DNA of 64,000 bases from Mesostigma viride (lineage: Eukaryota > Streptophyta > Mesostigmatophyceae > Mesostigmatales > Mesostigmataceae), in assembly GCA_009746045.1 (NCBI GenBank), contig RPFO01000213.1, forward strand, positions 7,619,694-7,683,693. Reading direction: 5' to 3'. This document shows, piece by piece, positions 20,801 to 41,303 of this stretch. Made by a program: the position numbers and the translations under genes. The notes under the pieces are model-generated. The model ran no database searches and was not told where the DNA came from. It saw only the letters and a list, made by a program, of their open reading frames with translations. Within the stretch, counting starts at the first letter, position 1, and each line of letters begins with the position of its first letter.

Positions 20801-22631
20801 AAGGTGTGACATCCAGCCAAGCAGCATGCTGCTATTCTCTAAAGAGGCCGGTCCTGTTGGCCCAGGACCATTCTGGCTGGATTGTGCAGACATCATTGAT
20901 TAATTTAAGGCACGCACCATCACACACGAAAAGGTCCAACGAAAAAGACCGCCCCCCCCCCCCTAACATGGGCAGGAACACCGCGATAAACAGAAACGGG
21001 GTTGGGTCCAGGATGTCAAGTACAGGCGCCGATCCACCCTGGGAGCAGCTCCCAAGCAATCTGCTAGCATGATCTATTCATAACACTAGTACTCCAAATA
21101 AACAGAATAGAACCATGCATGCCCTATTCATAAACACCAGTACTCCAAATAAACAGAATAGAACCATGCATGCATGCCCTATCCATGCGGTCAAACATAC
21201 CCCAACCCCCCATCCGCGCTGAATGCCGCCACCCGCCCCATCCCTCGGTGCGTTGATGCCCACGTGCAGGAAGGGCGTGTCCGGGTCCACCATGCACAGC
21301 AAGCCGTGGCTGGGGGAGGCAGGGACACAGCCCACCAGCGAAAGATGGCATTCAGCCAACATGGTGAGCGTGCAGCCAACACGGTGAGCGTGCAGCCAAC
21401 ACGGTCAACGTGCAGGCACCAGTGTGAGCATGCACCCAACGCTGTGAGCATGCAGCCACAGGTATACACCATGTCGCCAACATGCTGGATATGTGGCATG
21501 CACCCATACGTACGTTGCATCCAGGCCAAGGCATGGGATGGATACCTTGGTGCACCGAGATGTGCATCAGATGAGGAAGAGCCTTGCCAGTGCTTGCGCC
21601 AACTCGGAAATGTCCGTTGGTAGTGCAGCAGTTCTGGCTGCTGCGCCGCCCCCCCCCCCCCCCCCCCACTTTCCCCCAGCGCCCCATGCAGCGCCCTAGC
21701 GCAGCTGATGAGACATGTGACATGTTCAGAACACTTAATGTGACGTGTGACAGACAACATGTGACAGGTGACGCCTAGATGTTCATGATTATCAAAGAGA
21801 CAACCAGCGCAGGCCAGAAAAACATGTCCACATCCTGAATCCTTCTTCTGGTCATGCAAGACCATTAGGAATTCACCGGGACATTGTATTGTCCAATGAA
21901 ACAGTGCACCTGCGCATCAAACAGGCGATGCATCCAAATTCCCTCCCGTGTCACGGCAAATACAGAATACTTCACATGCGGCTACTAACCTGGTGACCCA
22001 ATGCGATCCAACGAGGTTGTTCAGGCCGGTTGGTCCGTTGTCGAACGGATAGTACGGAGACACCTCCATGCATGCACAGTTTAAAGGCCAATGCTGCCGC
22101 ATCAGGTGCGGCCCGCCGAACCATTCGCCTGCCGACGCCATGTCCACGCATACCTCGGCGGGACCCGCGTCTTTACGCACGCGATATTCTAGCACAAAGC
22201 CCGATGTCACGTCCTGTGGTCACAACGCCACGAATCCCGATACCGAAGCGATGTTATGATAAGGGAAAAAACGTCGACATTAAGCGATTGGCACATTACA
22301 AATTACGCGTGTAACGAAATGGAGCCTATCTCAGCAAAATGGGGAATCGACATAAGAATCACACCTGTAGTCCGGGCCATAGCAACCTAACGACAGGGTC
22401 CTCCGGTGGCAAGGGCAGGACAGAAAGTTGGGTTTCATCCCAGCAGACCTTGATGCCCTGCTGGCCCTTTTCAATCACGTGCTTGTGCTCTGCTCCTGGG
22501 GGCAAGGTACAGTGACCAGACGCGCACATTTTTTCACCGCGGTGCAGAGCAAACTTGCCGTCGGCATGGAAAACCAGCTTACTGGGCCCACTTGATAGCT
22601 CCATCGTTGGTGAAGATGATGCCCACTTCAT
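2893..22631 (-). CDS. GH31 family glycosidase, MYORG type, 11 exons
   Basis: Probable retaining alpha-glycosidase of family GH31, closest in pattern to MYORG; substrate unknown. Exons (minus): 22631-22365, 22213-21990, 21309-21201, 20173-20096, 18525-18163, 9583-9483, 8765-8646, 8049-7816, 6884-6635, 3504-3299, 2998-2893. They total 2058 nt (685 aa plus stop) with every phase matching. An in-frame stop lies just upstream of the ATG. Diagnostic blocks are EWFGGPHLMRQHWPL, PIWSSWARFY, MEIDDRWQ with YGDFDFDPAKFPDP, LHELGFLVTVWVMPF, GFKFDAGE, GYPFVLPDMVGGN and RPLWWLEP. Asp441 in KFDAGE fits the nucleophile and Asp498 in RIGDR the acid/base. No signal peptide or membrane anchor is visible in exon 1, unlike animal MYORG. 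Intron 6634-3505 begins GC rather than GT, and intron 18162-9584 carries nested transposons. The last exon is the least certain. Confidence 0.85.
3620..3950. repeat. 61-bp minisatellite in a GH31 intron
   Basis: The motif 'ggtgcaggtggtggtggct' recurs at 3685, 3746, 3807, 3868 and 3929, exactly 61 bp apart, with a diverged copy near 3627. Each unit also holds 'taggatattagtat' and 'agatagatggtgg'. It lies in the GC-AG intron 6634-3505. Confidence 0.9.
3951..5266. other. Unique part of the GH31 GC-AG intron
   Basis: No exon with family resemblance was found. There is a short CT tract near 4795-4823, an isolated TTAATTAATTAA at about 4709 and a C-run at about 5068-5082. Small ORFs here are unsupported. 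Confidence 0.4.
5409..6598. repeat. 15-bp minisatellite, about 79 copies, in a GH31 intron
   Basis: The unit 'gagggcagcgtggca' repeats from about 5411 to 6598. A few variants read gggg for gagg, one reads gatgg at about 6300, and two 14-bp units (near 5551 and 5955) shift the phase. A stray related unit at about 5268 may be the seed. Because 15 is a multiple of 3 and no unit contains a stop, frames of 243 to 615 codons stay open on both strands. These are not genes: the array lies between two well-supported GH31 exons. Confidence 0.97.
7378..7511 (+). mobile_element. LINE 3' end fragment, copy 3, in a GH31 intron
   Basis: It shares 'gtttacacc', 'gaatgtattgaaaacc', 'tctcagggatatgtg' and 'ggtatgttcttaat' with the copies at 1285 and 2195. 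Its hairpin is altered to CTTCC-CCAA-GGAGG, still able to pair, and is followed by a short AATT tail. It lies antisense to the host gene in intron 7815-6885. Confidence 0.6.
7678..7772. repeat. CA-rich microsatellite
   Basis: Interrupted (CA)n with 'aca' and 'aat' variants, in GH31 intron 7815-6885, ending just short of exon 8049-7816. Confidence 0.85.
8180..8500. repeat. 12-bp minisatellite in a GH31 intron
   Basis: Degenerate tandem copies of 'aacacttgggaa' (variants with cttgagaa, attgggaa, cttcggaa) fill intron 8645-8050. They generate spurious Phe/Pro/Cys-rich and Lys/Thr-rich frames. Confidence 0.85.
9600..10121. other. GH31 intron sequence left of the transposon nest
   Basis: No exon was recognised. 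A short direct duplication of 'agacagcaatgctgccagta' lies at about 9926-9980. Small open frames on either strand are unsupported. Confidence 0.45.
10122..10597 (+). repeat. Left 476-bp direct repeat, candidate LTR
   Basis: It starts gacgcaacgg and ends cttcgggcc, the same length as the right copy. It includes 'agtcacgggatgtcagatat' and 'cttacgtatacgccgcgg'. The putative gag ATG (10573) lies inside its last 25 bp. Confidence 0.8.
10573..11697 (+). pseudogene. Gag-like ORF with one in-frame TAG
   Basis: From ATG 10573 the frame encodes MSGASSSGPTAARDEG, runs to TAG at 10831-10833, and continues in the same frame to 11697 for about 374 codons in all. The downstream part is hydrophilic, with EGIPETDEIREARRR and QEARGQADRFVITTNPLGIY. 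I recognise no named domain. Gag identity is inferred only from its position after a candidate LTR and before an integrase. A second frame overlapping its 3' end (LVFVSIMLKGKNGV) continues across the hAT-like insertion into 14579-15008. Confidence 0.45.
10950..11790 (+). repeat. Left arm of the outer inverted repeat (first segment)
   Basis: It pairs with the complement of about 15330-16172, with the same predicted peptides read from opposite strands. The arm is interrupted at 11790 by the hAT-like element and resumes at 14579. Confidence 0.85.
11783..11790. repeat. 8-bp target-site duplication, left copy
   Basis: GCTGTGGC abuts the left terminal inverted repeat and is repeated at 14571-14578. 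The uninterrupted sister copy in the inverted arm (near 15335) carries a single GCCGTGGC, confirming that the duplication came with the insertion. Confidence 0.9.
11847..11851. repeat. 5-bp target duplication of the palindromic Copia-type element, left
   Basis: CTCGG lies directly before the terminal TGTCAA and is repeated at 13836-13840 directly after the other end. Confidence 0.9.
11852..12438 (+). repeat. Left LTR, 587 bp
   Basis: It begins TGTCAAGA and ends TTTTGACA, a TG...CA LTR with 6-bp terminal inversions. The primer-binding-site-like sequence follows at once. Confidence 0.85.
13260..13835 (-). repeat. Right LTR, 576 bp, inverted
   Basis: Reverse complement of the left LTR. It is 11 nt shorter because aaagcaatatt is missing near its inner end. 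An ordinary LTR element would have this LTR in direct orientation. Confidence 0.85.
14579..15067 (+). pseudogene. Continuation of the retroelement ORF beyond the hAT-like insertion, plus loop
   Basis: 14579-14843 resumes the left inverted arm (EGEPGQRTRYRKRKEDAWGK, then SIELTGGGQGEELQ). 14844-15067 is the unpaired loop, still open in the same frame with KPLKPPVSQEELDKWFEDM. The frame is basic and then acidic, with no recognised domain. Confidence 0.5.
15068..16172 (-). repeat. Right arm of the outer inverted repeat
   Basis: Reverse-complement copy of 14843-14579 plus 11790-10950, without the hAT-like insertion. It is diverged by scattered substitutions (for example EVAQPAGEAIP for EATQPAAEAIP), so the duplication is older than either nested insertion. 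It ends near 16172 at 'ctacagccacgat'. Confidence 0.85.
16259..16987 (+). CDS. Retroviral-type integrase core, LTR retrotransposon remnant
   Basis: A 242-residue frame with the layout of an rve catalytic core. Asp51 lies in DIQVDIQ, followed by LVGVDRFSWYRMLTIL. Asp104 lies in VQGDLQFDF, and Glu136 lies in SHGQQGAVERSIREVK. The three acidic residues fit a D-D-E triad with slightly short final spacing (31 residues between the last two). The N-terminal HHCC zinc knuckle is not evident, and no reverse transcriptase or protease adjoins it. The frame is intact but probably a relic of pol. Copia-type versus another clade cannot be settled by eye. Confidence 0.65.
   Translation: MFAWKLGKKALVDACAAAAAAENCVCQENQIHPPRPHAREPARERGDIQVDIQHIRGLYLLVGVDRFSWYRMLTILPGMEEHQLLLGLHSFLPRFGVYNLVQGDLQFDFLRKHADQLPCKLVVVPRESHGQQGAVERSIREVKTVVLAARNVPVVASALERAAWCKGIEEQLNHRVNYYYDCVAFSTVAAQFGLLSPEIVGACLRKANRVVARLRRKDKGWKMLRLQVGMGVRMWKEPSIPS
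17218..17693 (+). repeat. Right 476-bp direct repeat, candidate LTR
   Basis: Same length as 10122-10597. Differences include cat for cct near its start and ccagttccgc for ccactttcgc near its end. It ends cttcgggcc, where similarity to the left copy stops abruptly. Confidence 0.8.
18955..19100. repeat. About 20-bp minisatellite in a GH31 intron
   Basis: About seven copies of 'gtgacaagtatgagt' with variable spacers (agc, acatg, gcacc), in intron 20095-18526. Confidence 0.8.
19101..20095. other. GH31 intron, no further exon seen
   Basis: Unique sequence with a short duplication ('gtgcttcaggtatag' at about 19766 and 19787). No block resembling GH31 was found. Confidence 0.4.
20290..20735. repeat. 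Cluster of GTCAA/TTGAC motifs in a GH31 intron
   Basis: About a dozen GTCAA or TTGAC pentamers, often as 'aaagtcaaca' or 'ttgacgc', lie within 450 bp of intron 21200-20174. There is no clear unit length. It may be a degenerate transposon end or low-complexity drift. Confidence 0.5.
21080..21180. repeat. Tandem duplication of about 50 bp
   Basis: 'actccaaataaacagaatag' followed by 'aaccatgcatgc' occurs twice (about 21090 and 21142) in GH31 intron 21200-20174. Confidence 0.85.
21355..21470. repeat. About 18-bp minisatellite in a GH31 intron
   Basis: About five copies of 'gtgagcgtgcagccaaca' with variants, just upstream of the acceptor of exon 21309-21201. Confidence 0.7.
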
Positions 22632-23284
22632 ATCACGATCATGCCTTCCTCTTTAATCGTACTAGAAAAGCACTGACCGCGAACAAGGACTGGAATTTCA
22701 CGCCTTCGTGCACCCATTGCTTTTTTCGCCACGTGACTGTGGCATTACATATTGTGCCCACGCGTCCTGTATCTGTGCTAGACTGCACCGCACTCATTGG
22801 GACGGTAGAAGTAAAAAAATTCAAGCCAGCACGTTGTGCCAAGCTGCGACGGCATGCCAGCTCGGCAGTCGCAGTGTCGGCAGTCGGCAGGGAGGTTGGC
22901 AGTTGGCAGAATTAAGCTGGAAAACGGTTTTAGTCGGGCCACTCGCCAATCGCCAGCCTGCACGTGTGTCTCACTCAGGAAGTGCACAGAATGTTATTAC
23001 AATTTGCGACCGGCTGCGCAGCCGGCATGAGTGTTACGGGAATCGGGGAGGGATTTGTATTCCGGCAAGCTTCAATGGCATGAAATCGCGGACGATGTTG
23101 CCACACTTGAATTGGCTACCTTGCAAATTGTCTGCGTTTGGATTCCCGTCACTTCGGTCGTTGGCGTGATTACCCTGCATTTGCATACGAAAGCAGTGAG
23201 AACGTGCCGCTTCTGAAAGGAATTGATTATTGTTTGGTGCAAGGAATATAATCTGCTCAGAGTCGTCTCTGCAAAGCTGCCTCG
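22632..23284. promoter_or_regulatory. Divergent intergenic region between GH31 and DNAJC21-like genes
   Basis: The two start codons point away from each other across 653 bp, so both promoters and 5' UTRs must lie here, assuming no upstream exons. I see no clear TATA box or named element. A GGCAG-rich patch ('gtcggcagtcggcag') lies at 22870-22912. Confidence 0.55.
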
Positions 23285-34145
<10,861 letters not shown>

Positions 34146-34379
34146 CATGACTGTCTCGCGTCCAGTCCGGAGCGGGTCCTTGTCTCACATGGTGGATTTG
34201 TTGGTCGCCATGACAAGTGCTGAAAGCTATCCACTGCGTTGGGTTATGGAGCACTCTCGCAAAGGTATATGTTCTACCCTGCATTGGCGTTGCACATGGG
34301 ATGGCTATGTCCAGGTTGCATCGCACCCAAACATGGCTGTGTCTATGCATGGTTAGTCTACCTCGTGGGGGGCTTCCAC
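34146..34379. other. 3' flank of the DNAJC21-like gene
   Basis: No gene or repeat was recognised. The 3' UTR should lie here. Confidence 0.4.
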
Positions 34380-35469
34380 AGCTGGTTGTTGACGATCAAG
34401 TCACCGCCCCTCCAGTACACCTTGGGCTTCTGGGGGTCCTGCTTGTGGCGGAGGTATTCCGGCCACAGGTCGCGTCGCTGCTGCTGCTGAGCCGGGGGTC
34501 AGGTCGTCGTCCAGCGTCCACTGGAGGTCGTGCGACTTCTTGCCGCGCGAGAGGTACAGCGCCGCCTTGACCCGCCATGGAACGGAAAGTAAGCAGGACT
34601 GGTGGGGGTGCCACCTTGACCCGTGAGTCTGGAAGGCGGTGGCAGCCAACTCAGTTCTAACTAATTTACCTGAGTCCGAGTTCCAGTTGGGTATGGAGCT
34701 TGCTCCTGAGCTCAGCCTCGGGTCTCCCCTGGCTGCTGCTCGAAACGACGCAGCACCACTCGGCATTGACGTCATGCGCGTTCGGACGTGTCCTCGCGCG
34801 CCTCTGCGTGGCGTCGGGCTTCCATCTCCTGCAGCTTCGTGGCACGATGGCATCGGTGGTCGGGGTGGTCGCTGACCGCAGTATAGGTCCGCGTAGGAGT
34901 GCGGCAGGAGGCTGCCAATGATCTGCCGGCCGGGTGGGCGGGGCCGCGATGGTGGCCGTCTGTGCTGCAAACTCCGGGACCTGCGCGGCCAGGGCGTCGG
35001 TTTGGGCGGTCCATGGCGTCGAGCTTCTTGATGAGCAGACCGCACTTGCCCTCCACATGATTTGGGCAAAAAACTAGGGCGGCATGCGCCTCGTCGGAAG
35101 CCTGCGCCGTGGTCTGGATGCGCTGTGAGCTCGGGTTAGAGTTTGTGGGCGCCTTGTTTCCGCATTGGCGACCCGGGCCTCCATGAATCGTGTTGAGCGA
35201 TGTGGTCAGCGAGGTCAGCTTTCTTTGCCAGCGGCCACGTCAGGTGCTCCTCCTGCAGCACGGCGAGGAGGTCGTCCTTGCAGAGGGATCGGGAGCCGGT
35301 GCGGCTGCTGGCACGGGGGCTGGCCGGTTGCGGCGTAGCGCAGCAAAGAGGTCTGCTTTGTTGAGCTGAAAGTAGCTGCCAGGTTGGGATCAGCATATGC
35401 GCAGGAGCGGCTCTCCCAATCTCTCGAGTGGTTGAGGAGCAACTGCACTTTGTTCGCGTCGTCAGTCAT
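34380..35469 (-). pseudogene. Degenerate LINE ORF1, minus strand
   Basis: From ATG 35469 the frame reads MTDDANKVQLLLNH, then shifts. LLAVLQEEHLTWPLAKKADL follows near 35260 in another frame. The ORF1 C-terminal block ALYLSRGKKSHDLQWTLDDD-LTP is at about 34560-34480. After one more frameshift come QQQRRDLWPEYLRHKQ and VYWRGGDLIVNNQLW, ending near 34385. This is the same block as at 1841-2059. At least three frameshifts make it non-functional. Confidence 0.6.
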
Positions 35470-35604
35470 GGTCGAAATCGATCCTTTCCGCCAGGCATCA
35501 AAGTCTTGCGTTCCTGGACCAGGTACCGGACGACCCGTGGGCACACTGTCCCTTGGACAGACATAGCCAATCGAATAAGGAGAAGCGTGCATTGCCGGCC
35601 GGTA

Positions 35605-35995
35605 ACTGAACGTAATGAATATGGGATGGGGTGCATGGATGTAGCTATATATCGAGTTCCTAGTTACAGGGTTGCGGGCAGTGACGTACCACGGCCGGAA
35701 TCGCTATGCATGCATGCCAAACTTGGTCACACGCGGAGGCCCCACCGACTGGCGGGGGGGTGCATGGTCATCCTTCATTACTGTCTGCCACCTATGTTTA
35801 CGCGTCATCTGCCTCCATATTACAGACAAACCAGGGGGTTCCCCGAGCGTGAGCCCCCGGCGCCCTGTCGAGGGTAATCATGATGCAGACGCTATTCGTA
35901 ACTTTCGTACAATTATTTTTCTAAATGAGATTACCTCAGTACTCCGTGGCATGCCCATGCACATGACAGGCAAGTACTTGTACTTAATACAAACC
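35605..35995 (-). mobile_element. LINE 3' fragment, minus strand, homologous to 41195-41700
   Basis: Its reverse complement matches the end of the plus-strand LINE. Shared pieces include 'aagtacttgc.tgtcatg', 'ggcatgccacggagtact', 'aaaaataatt', 'tggtttgtctgt', 'ctccgcgtgtgacc' and 'accctgtaactagga'. It lacks about 175 bp present in the plus copy (41304-41479). It lies just upstream of the minus-strand ORF1 remnant, so two different LINE fragments abut here. Confidence 0.75.
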
Positions 35996-36479
35996 ATGCA
36001 ACTCCATCAAAACCATGCACATCACCTCCACCTGTGTACCATCACTTCCAGCAGCAATCAGTCGAGCATGACACGCACATACCGACTGGGCAAAGCGCAG
36101 CATCCGCCTCATCCTCCAGAATTGTATGATATGTAATAAGAAACCGGCGAGGCGGTACGTCCGCTCCCTTGCCGAAGTGCTGATCGAATGCCGAATTTCT
36201 CCCTCTGTTGGGACTCAAGGGCGAGGTCGCCGTGGAGAGATGCCACCTCCCAAAGTCACGCAAGAAGGCCGGCCCTCCACGTACCGTTGCTCCTCTCCTT
36301 CGGGTCCACTGCGGAGCGGCCTTTGGTGCGATCTCAGCAGGGCATCATCGGCTCGGTTCAAGCTAGGACAGCAAATGGGGGTTGGACTCGACCGACGACC
36401 TTGAATGCCGGCCTAAATGTGGACGTGCTCCCGTCTTTAATTCCGACAGCGCCCTTGAGCGCTCTGTCATGGCCTCTCT

Positions 36480-37230
36480 GCATGGACCTGGGAGCCGACC
36501 CCACTGTTGCTGCCGCCATCGACATCACCGCCAGGCAAGTCGCCAATACCTGCTTCGATCCCCTCCCCTCCCTCCTCAACGCTGCATGCCCTCAACCCTG
36601 TCCACGACCACCTCGCCACCCACCACGCCCATTCCACACACGCCGACACCTCCATCCACTCCGCCCTCACCCACATGGCAGCAGGACTGCAGCAGCAGCA
36701 GCAGCTCCTCCACCAGCTCCAGCAACAACTTGCCGCCTCCATAACCCCTGCCAAGGCCACCTATGCCGCCACGCTTCAGAACCCTACGGAGCTCATCAAC
36801 GAAATCAAAACAGCCGTCAAGGCCAGCACACGGGATGCTATGCACGAACCCATCCGCTCATGCAGTATTGTTGTACGTGGCGTCCCCTCGAACGTCAACG
36901 GTGCACGCCTGGGCACCTACCACTGGGGCAACCCCTTCCTGGGGAAGCTCGGCGTGGCCCAAAGCGTCGTCATTAAAACGGCACGCCGGCTCGGCGGCCC
37001 CACCGCCCCCGTCTTGGTGGAATTCCACCGCAAGGAGGACAAACTGCAGGTGCAGAAGGCCCGCCGGAACCTCCACGATACCCAACTGAGCATGGACGAT
37101 TACTCAGTACCGCGGAGCAGCTTGAGGCCCGGGCTGCCGCCCTGAACGGCGGACGGAGGTCCACCAGGCAGCCAAGCAGGCCAAACCGAAACAACGGCGC
37201 AGCATCTATGCCCACCTCTTTAATGGCGTC
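36480..37230 (+). pseudogene. LINE ORF1, frameshifted
   Basis: It starts in one frame (GADPTVAAAIDITARQ) and shifts near 36575 into a frame with a Gln-rich coiled segment (GLQQQQQLLHQLQQQLAA). A probable RNA-binding fold follows (CSIVVRGVPSNVNG, PVLVEFHRKEDKLQVQKARR). The end shifts again near 37105 to STAEQLEARAAALNGG. Role by family: binds LINE RNA as a chaperone in the RNP. Confidence 0.6.
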
Positions 37231-37433
37231 TTCATCCTCCGCATTATAACGGCCAGGACCTTCCTCCAATGACGGCGACCCCCATGGATACCGCCGTTCC
37301 AGAGCCCCAGCCCCATGCTCGGCCCCCGCCGTCACCGCCATCGCCACCGGCATCGGTTACAGGTCTGCTCCCCAGCACGTGTGGGGATCCGCCGCGGGCC
37401 GGCAACTTCAGCTCAGGTATGGCTGCCAGGCTT

Positions 37434-37650
37434 AATTAATTAATTAAACTCGTGCTCCCGTTGGGGAGTCACGGAGCACCGAAGTGCTTTTAATCCCTGT
37501 GTGTGCACAACAGGAGAGAGGGCAGAGACCCCCTTTCTCCTTCATGCGCCAAAGGCATGCCTGAGGCTTGGCCGCCCCCCTAATAAATTCGTTCGCTTTG
37601 CACCCGACCCGGTGCACCCGACCCGGAGCGCTGCGAACCCTCCTCAACTA
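37434..37650 (-). mobile_element. LINE tail inserted in opposite orientation
   Basis: Read on the minus strand it ends CTCCC-CAAC-GGGAG (hairpin with the same CAAC loop as the copies at 1404 and 2314), then an AATT tail at 37434-37446. It splits the plus-strand LINE between ORF1 and the endonuclease. Its 5' limit is approximate. Confidence 0.55.
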
Positions 37651-38061
37651 TTAATGTCGACGCTCGCAGCCCCACGGCTCCGCGGCTCTAGCAGTGGGAT
37701 CTTCCTAACTCCCCTTCCTGCCCCTTTGCCTTCGCAGCCCTCGGGCTGTCGGAGAGAGAGCAACGGGTCGGCAGTGAGTCGGGTTCGCCCCGCCTCGCGC
37801 GGCCGCCTCCGAAACCTCCTCAGACTGCACTCACTTCTTATGCGTGCAGACGCAGATTCATTCTACCTTGCCACCCAAGCCGACCGTACGTCGGCGTCGC
37901 CTCGACGCGTTGGCAGGAAGAATCGAAATGGTGATTGAAAGCATAATAAGTCCTCAACCCGCCCCCCCTACCCCCCCACCTCCACCCCCACCCCCATCAC
38001 CACCCTGAGTCCATCTCCGCCCCCACCCCCGCCTGCACCCCGCTTTTCCGGAACGGTCAAC

Positions 38062-38760
38062 GCGCGCCATTGGTCATCGCCACCTTCAACGCCCGGTCGC
38101 CCGCATGCACGCTCCAGCCCGACGCTCGGACCGCTGTCACTGCCTGCCGGCAGCGACGACTGTACGTCAGTGCCTGCATCGAGTCCCCAATCTTATTGGT
38201 TTCTGCATCGACAATAACATCGCCACTCCTGGGAATCCAAGAACACAGGCGCACTGCATCGGCCCGCGGACCGACTGCCCTTGCTGCTGATCGACGACAT
38301 CGACGGCTGGCGGTTTTATTACGGATCTCGACGGCGGCGACGGCACCGGGAACGGGGGTGTCGGTCTCGACCTCTGCTCCCTGCTCGCCGTACGACACAT
38401 GGGCGAGCCCCAGCTGGTCAATGCTCGCCTCCTCGTGGCCACCCGTCCATTAGGCGGTGGAGGGCCACTCGACCTACTACTACGCCCTGACGGTGGGCGT
38501 GGGTTACGCACCCCACTCCGGCCACCCTGAACAAGATCGCAAGGACTTCTTCAGTGCTGCGCTTGAGAACCTGGCGAACGGCACCCCTGGTACGTACGTT
38601 GCAACTACCTCGCTCTGCTACTGCCGGACGCCAACGCCACGCTACCACCGGGTACTCGCGGATGTCAGCACGCCCCCAACGGTACGGTCTCCAATGCCAA
38701 CACTGAACAGTTCAGTGTTGGGTTTACTGTCTTTTTGCTGATTTAAGCTTTATATGACAT
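38062..38760 (+). pseudogene. APE-type endonuclease domain of the LINE ORF2
   Basis: Recognisable blocks are VIATFNARS (38070), LGIQEHRR (about 38228), then a frameshifted GWRFYYGSRRR and GGVGL...CSPYDTWA stretch, and SGHPEQDRKDFFSAALENLA. They follow the order of L1 endonucleases. Several frameshifts exclude activity. Confidence 0.6.
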
Positions 38761-39989
38761 GCGATTTGGTAATTACTGCCAACACCCGCTTTCCGCATAT
38801 ATATTAATAGTATAATTACTCCGCATATATATAGTCCAGATGCTTTGGTCACACACCGACACCTCGCCAACTGGCATCCGGACTATGTTGTAAATTTGCG
38901 CAAGCGTCATCAAGGATCTGTACTACTATAGCTGCTCGCTCGCACGTGGTGATCCCCCTGGTGCGCTCCGATCATCGCATCATCACCGCCCGCATCCGCC
39001 TGCGATTCCCCTCGCACTTTTGTAAGCACGTGCATGGCACCACCTGATTTGCGCACACTGCAGTTGCTTGAGAAATCTGACGCCGCTCTGGATCGAGGAC
39101 TTCCCAGAAAAACGCGCCCACAAGCGCGCGGCAGAGGAGTTCATCGACGCGCTGGACATACCGGCCAGCCACGCCCAGCCAGCTGCCCGCTGCCGGCCCG
39201 GCATCGGCCCTTCGGCACCTCGCTGGCAAGCTGCCCGCGGCAGGGGCCCTGCTGCCCGGCCTGCCCCCCGCCGCCCGCCCCGCCGGCTTCACTCAGCCTG
39301 CACTGGCTCCCCGCCATCATCCAGGCCCGGCAAGCCCTGCGCGACAACCGCGCCCCCGCCTGCTACGCTCGCCTCAAAGCCGATTACCACTCGGCCCGAT
39401 CCGGCAGGCGACCAGGGAGCAGGAGGACCTCCACTGCCCGCGAGTACTTCGCCCACCTCCAGGACCAGCACGGCAAGCACGCATGGACCCGCCTGCGTCA
39501 CGCCGGCAACGGCCAGCCGGCGGCGCGCAGGACTTCGGCGCCGCGGACGCTCTCTGGCTCCCTGCAGCAGCAGCTTGACCAAGCTGTGGTATTCCTCCTA
39601 ATCCCGGCTGCTCGGCGCCCCCCCGCCGCCTCCTCCGCTTGGCCCTCAGACTGGCAGCCGCGCGCCTGGCGCCTGCGGGCGTCCCTGCCGCCGCCCACGC
39701 CGCCCGCCGCTGAGCAGGAGTACACGTACCCGGCCCTGACGGAACCCCTGGCCGACCCCAACGAGCTATTATACCGCCGTTCACCAAGCTAGCTCGAGCT
39801 GAGCACCGCGCCGCCATTGAAGCAGTGAACTCCGCTTCTACGCCGCCGTTGAACCTGACCAGCTCCCCGCCCCGGTGATTAAGCTGACGGCGCTCACGGG
39901 GTTCCTGCTTGGGCCGGTCTGCAACCGGATCCTGCTTGCCGACGCGCCGCCGATTCCTGAGTGGCAGCCACAGCTACCGTATTATGCTG

Positions 39990-40960
39990 TACAAAAACAA
40001 AGGTTCCCCTGACGACCCCGCCAACTATACTGCCGAGGAGTCTGCATCCAGAGCGCCGCACTCTAGTTGTTCATGCGCATGATCCTCAACCACCTTCGTT
40101 CTGCTCTTGGCCGTCACTCTAGGGGAAAGTCAAATGGGCTTTCGTTCTGGGCGCAACACCGTCATGGCCATCTTGGTCGTGCGTCGCCTCTTCGAGGAAA
40201 TCGCTCTCCTGCAACCTCGGGTGAGTTTCCCGCCATCCTGATCTTCGTCGAAGTCCTTCATCAAGGCTTTTGATTCTGTCCTCTGCCAGGGACGCTCTAT
40301 GGGCTGTCCTTGCTCGCGCTCGCGTCCCCACTCCCCTGATTACCGTCATCCGCACGCTGTATGAGGGGTCGACCACTTCGGTGCGATCTCATGCAACACG
40401 GCTTTATGGCCCGCCATGCCCACTGCTGCCAGACCGGCGTCTGGCAGGGTTGCGTCCTGTCGCCGTACCTGTTTATTATTGTAGTGGATTATGTTATTAG
40501 GCGCCAGGCACGTGCTCGCTTTGCTAGCATTGCACTGAGGCCGTGCCCCTGGCCTAGCGATCACGAACGAGCTTGAGGAAGGGGGGCCGACTAGCAAGCA
40601 GAAGTTACTAGCTGACCTCATTTATGCTGACGACATCACGCTCATCGAGAAGCCGTTGAGTCTGCCCAACTTTTAGCTGGACTGCCTGGCGCTCGAGGCT
40701 CGGGCGGTCGGGTCTAGAAATCAGCCCCAAAACGGAGGCCCTGGCCCTCGGCATGGCAGGGCCCCCACCCACACTGCGCCTCTTAGACGACACCGAGGTC
40801 AAATACCCTACTTCAGGCCGCTTCAAGCTGCTCGGCAGTTGGCTTCCCGACTGGGAGGACGACCTGACGACACGGATCGGCATGGCGTGGGCGCAACTCC
40901 ATGACCACCGCCGCTGGTGGAGCAACCCCGCCCTACCCCGGATCGTCAAGCGTGACTCTC
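39990..40960 (+). pseudogene. Reverse transcriptase domain of the LINE ORF2
   Basis: Motifs in order across shifting frames are MILNHLRSALGRHS, MGFRSGRNTVMAILVVRRLF, a broken FIKAFDSV (motif A), LITVIRTLYEGSTTSVRS, GVWQGCVLSPYLFIIVVDYV (motif B region) and YADDITLIEK (catalytic YADD, about 40624). The sequence is clearly an L1-type reverse transcriptase but carries stops and frameshifts. A long Ala/Pro/Arg-rich frame upstream (39034-39792) belongs to the endonuclease-RT linker or is noise. Confidence 0.75.
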
Positions 40961-41194
40961 TTCAAGAGTCATTCTGACGATCCTGACCTACGGCGCCGAG
41001 ACCTGGACACTGACGCATTAGCAGGATCGAGCTGGAGCAACGACTCAACGGCAACGTCACCAAGATGCTGCGCAAGGCATCCCCTTTGGCTCGCACATTA
41101 GTAAGTTATGAGGAGTTGTATGCTGATTTGCACTATGTTTCCCACATTATTAGGCACAGGCGCCTGGGCCTAGCCGGGCACCTGGCCCGCACAG

Positions 41195-41303
41195 TAAGTA
41201 AGTACTTGCGTGTCATGCGCAAAGGCATGCCACGGAGTACTACGCTAATCTCATTAGAAAAATAATTCACACAAAAGTTTAAACAAATACCGTCTGCATC
41301 AGA
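41195..41303. mobile_element. 109-bp insertion in the LINE with a 12-bp target duplication
   Basis: TGGCCCGCACAG occurs at 41183-41194 and 41304-41315, flanking 109 bp that begin taagtaagtacttgcg and end gtctgcatcaga. The ORF reads ...RRLGLAGHLART up to the left copy, which is where an L1 C-terminus would be expected to continue. A related copy of the 109 bp lies in the minus LINE fragment near 35880-35990. It may be a SINE-like or MITE-like unit. Confidence 0.5.

Noticed and set aside
39034-39792. 252-codon Ala/Pro/Arg-rich ORF as an independent gene
   Set aside because: It lies between the endonuclease and reverse transcriptase of the degenerate LINE, has no recognisable domain, and the very GC-rich composition keeps several frames open.
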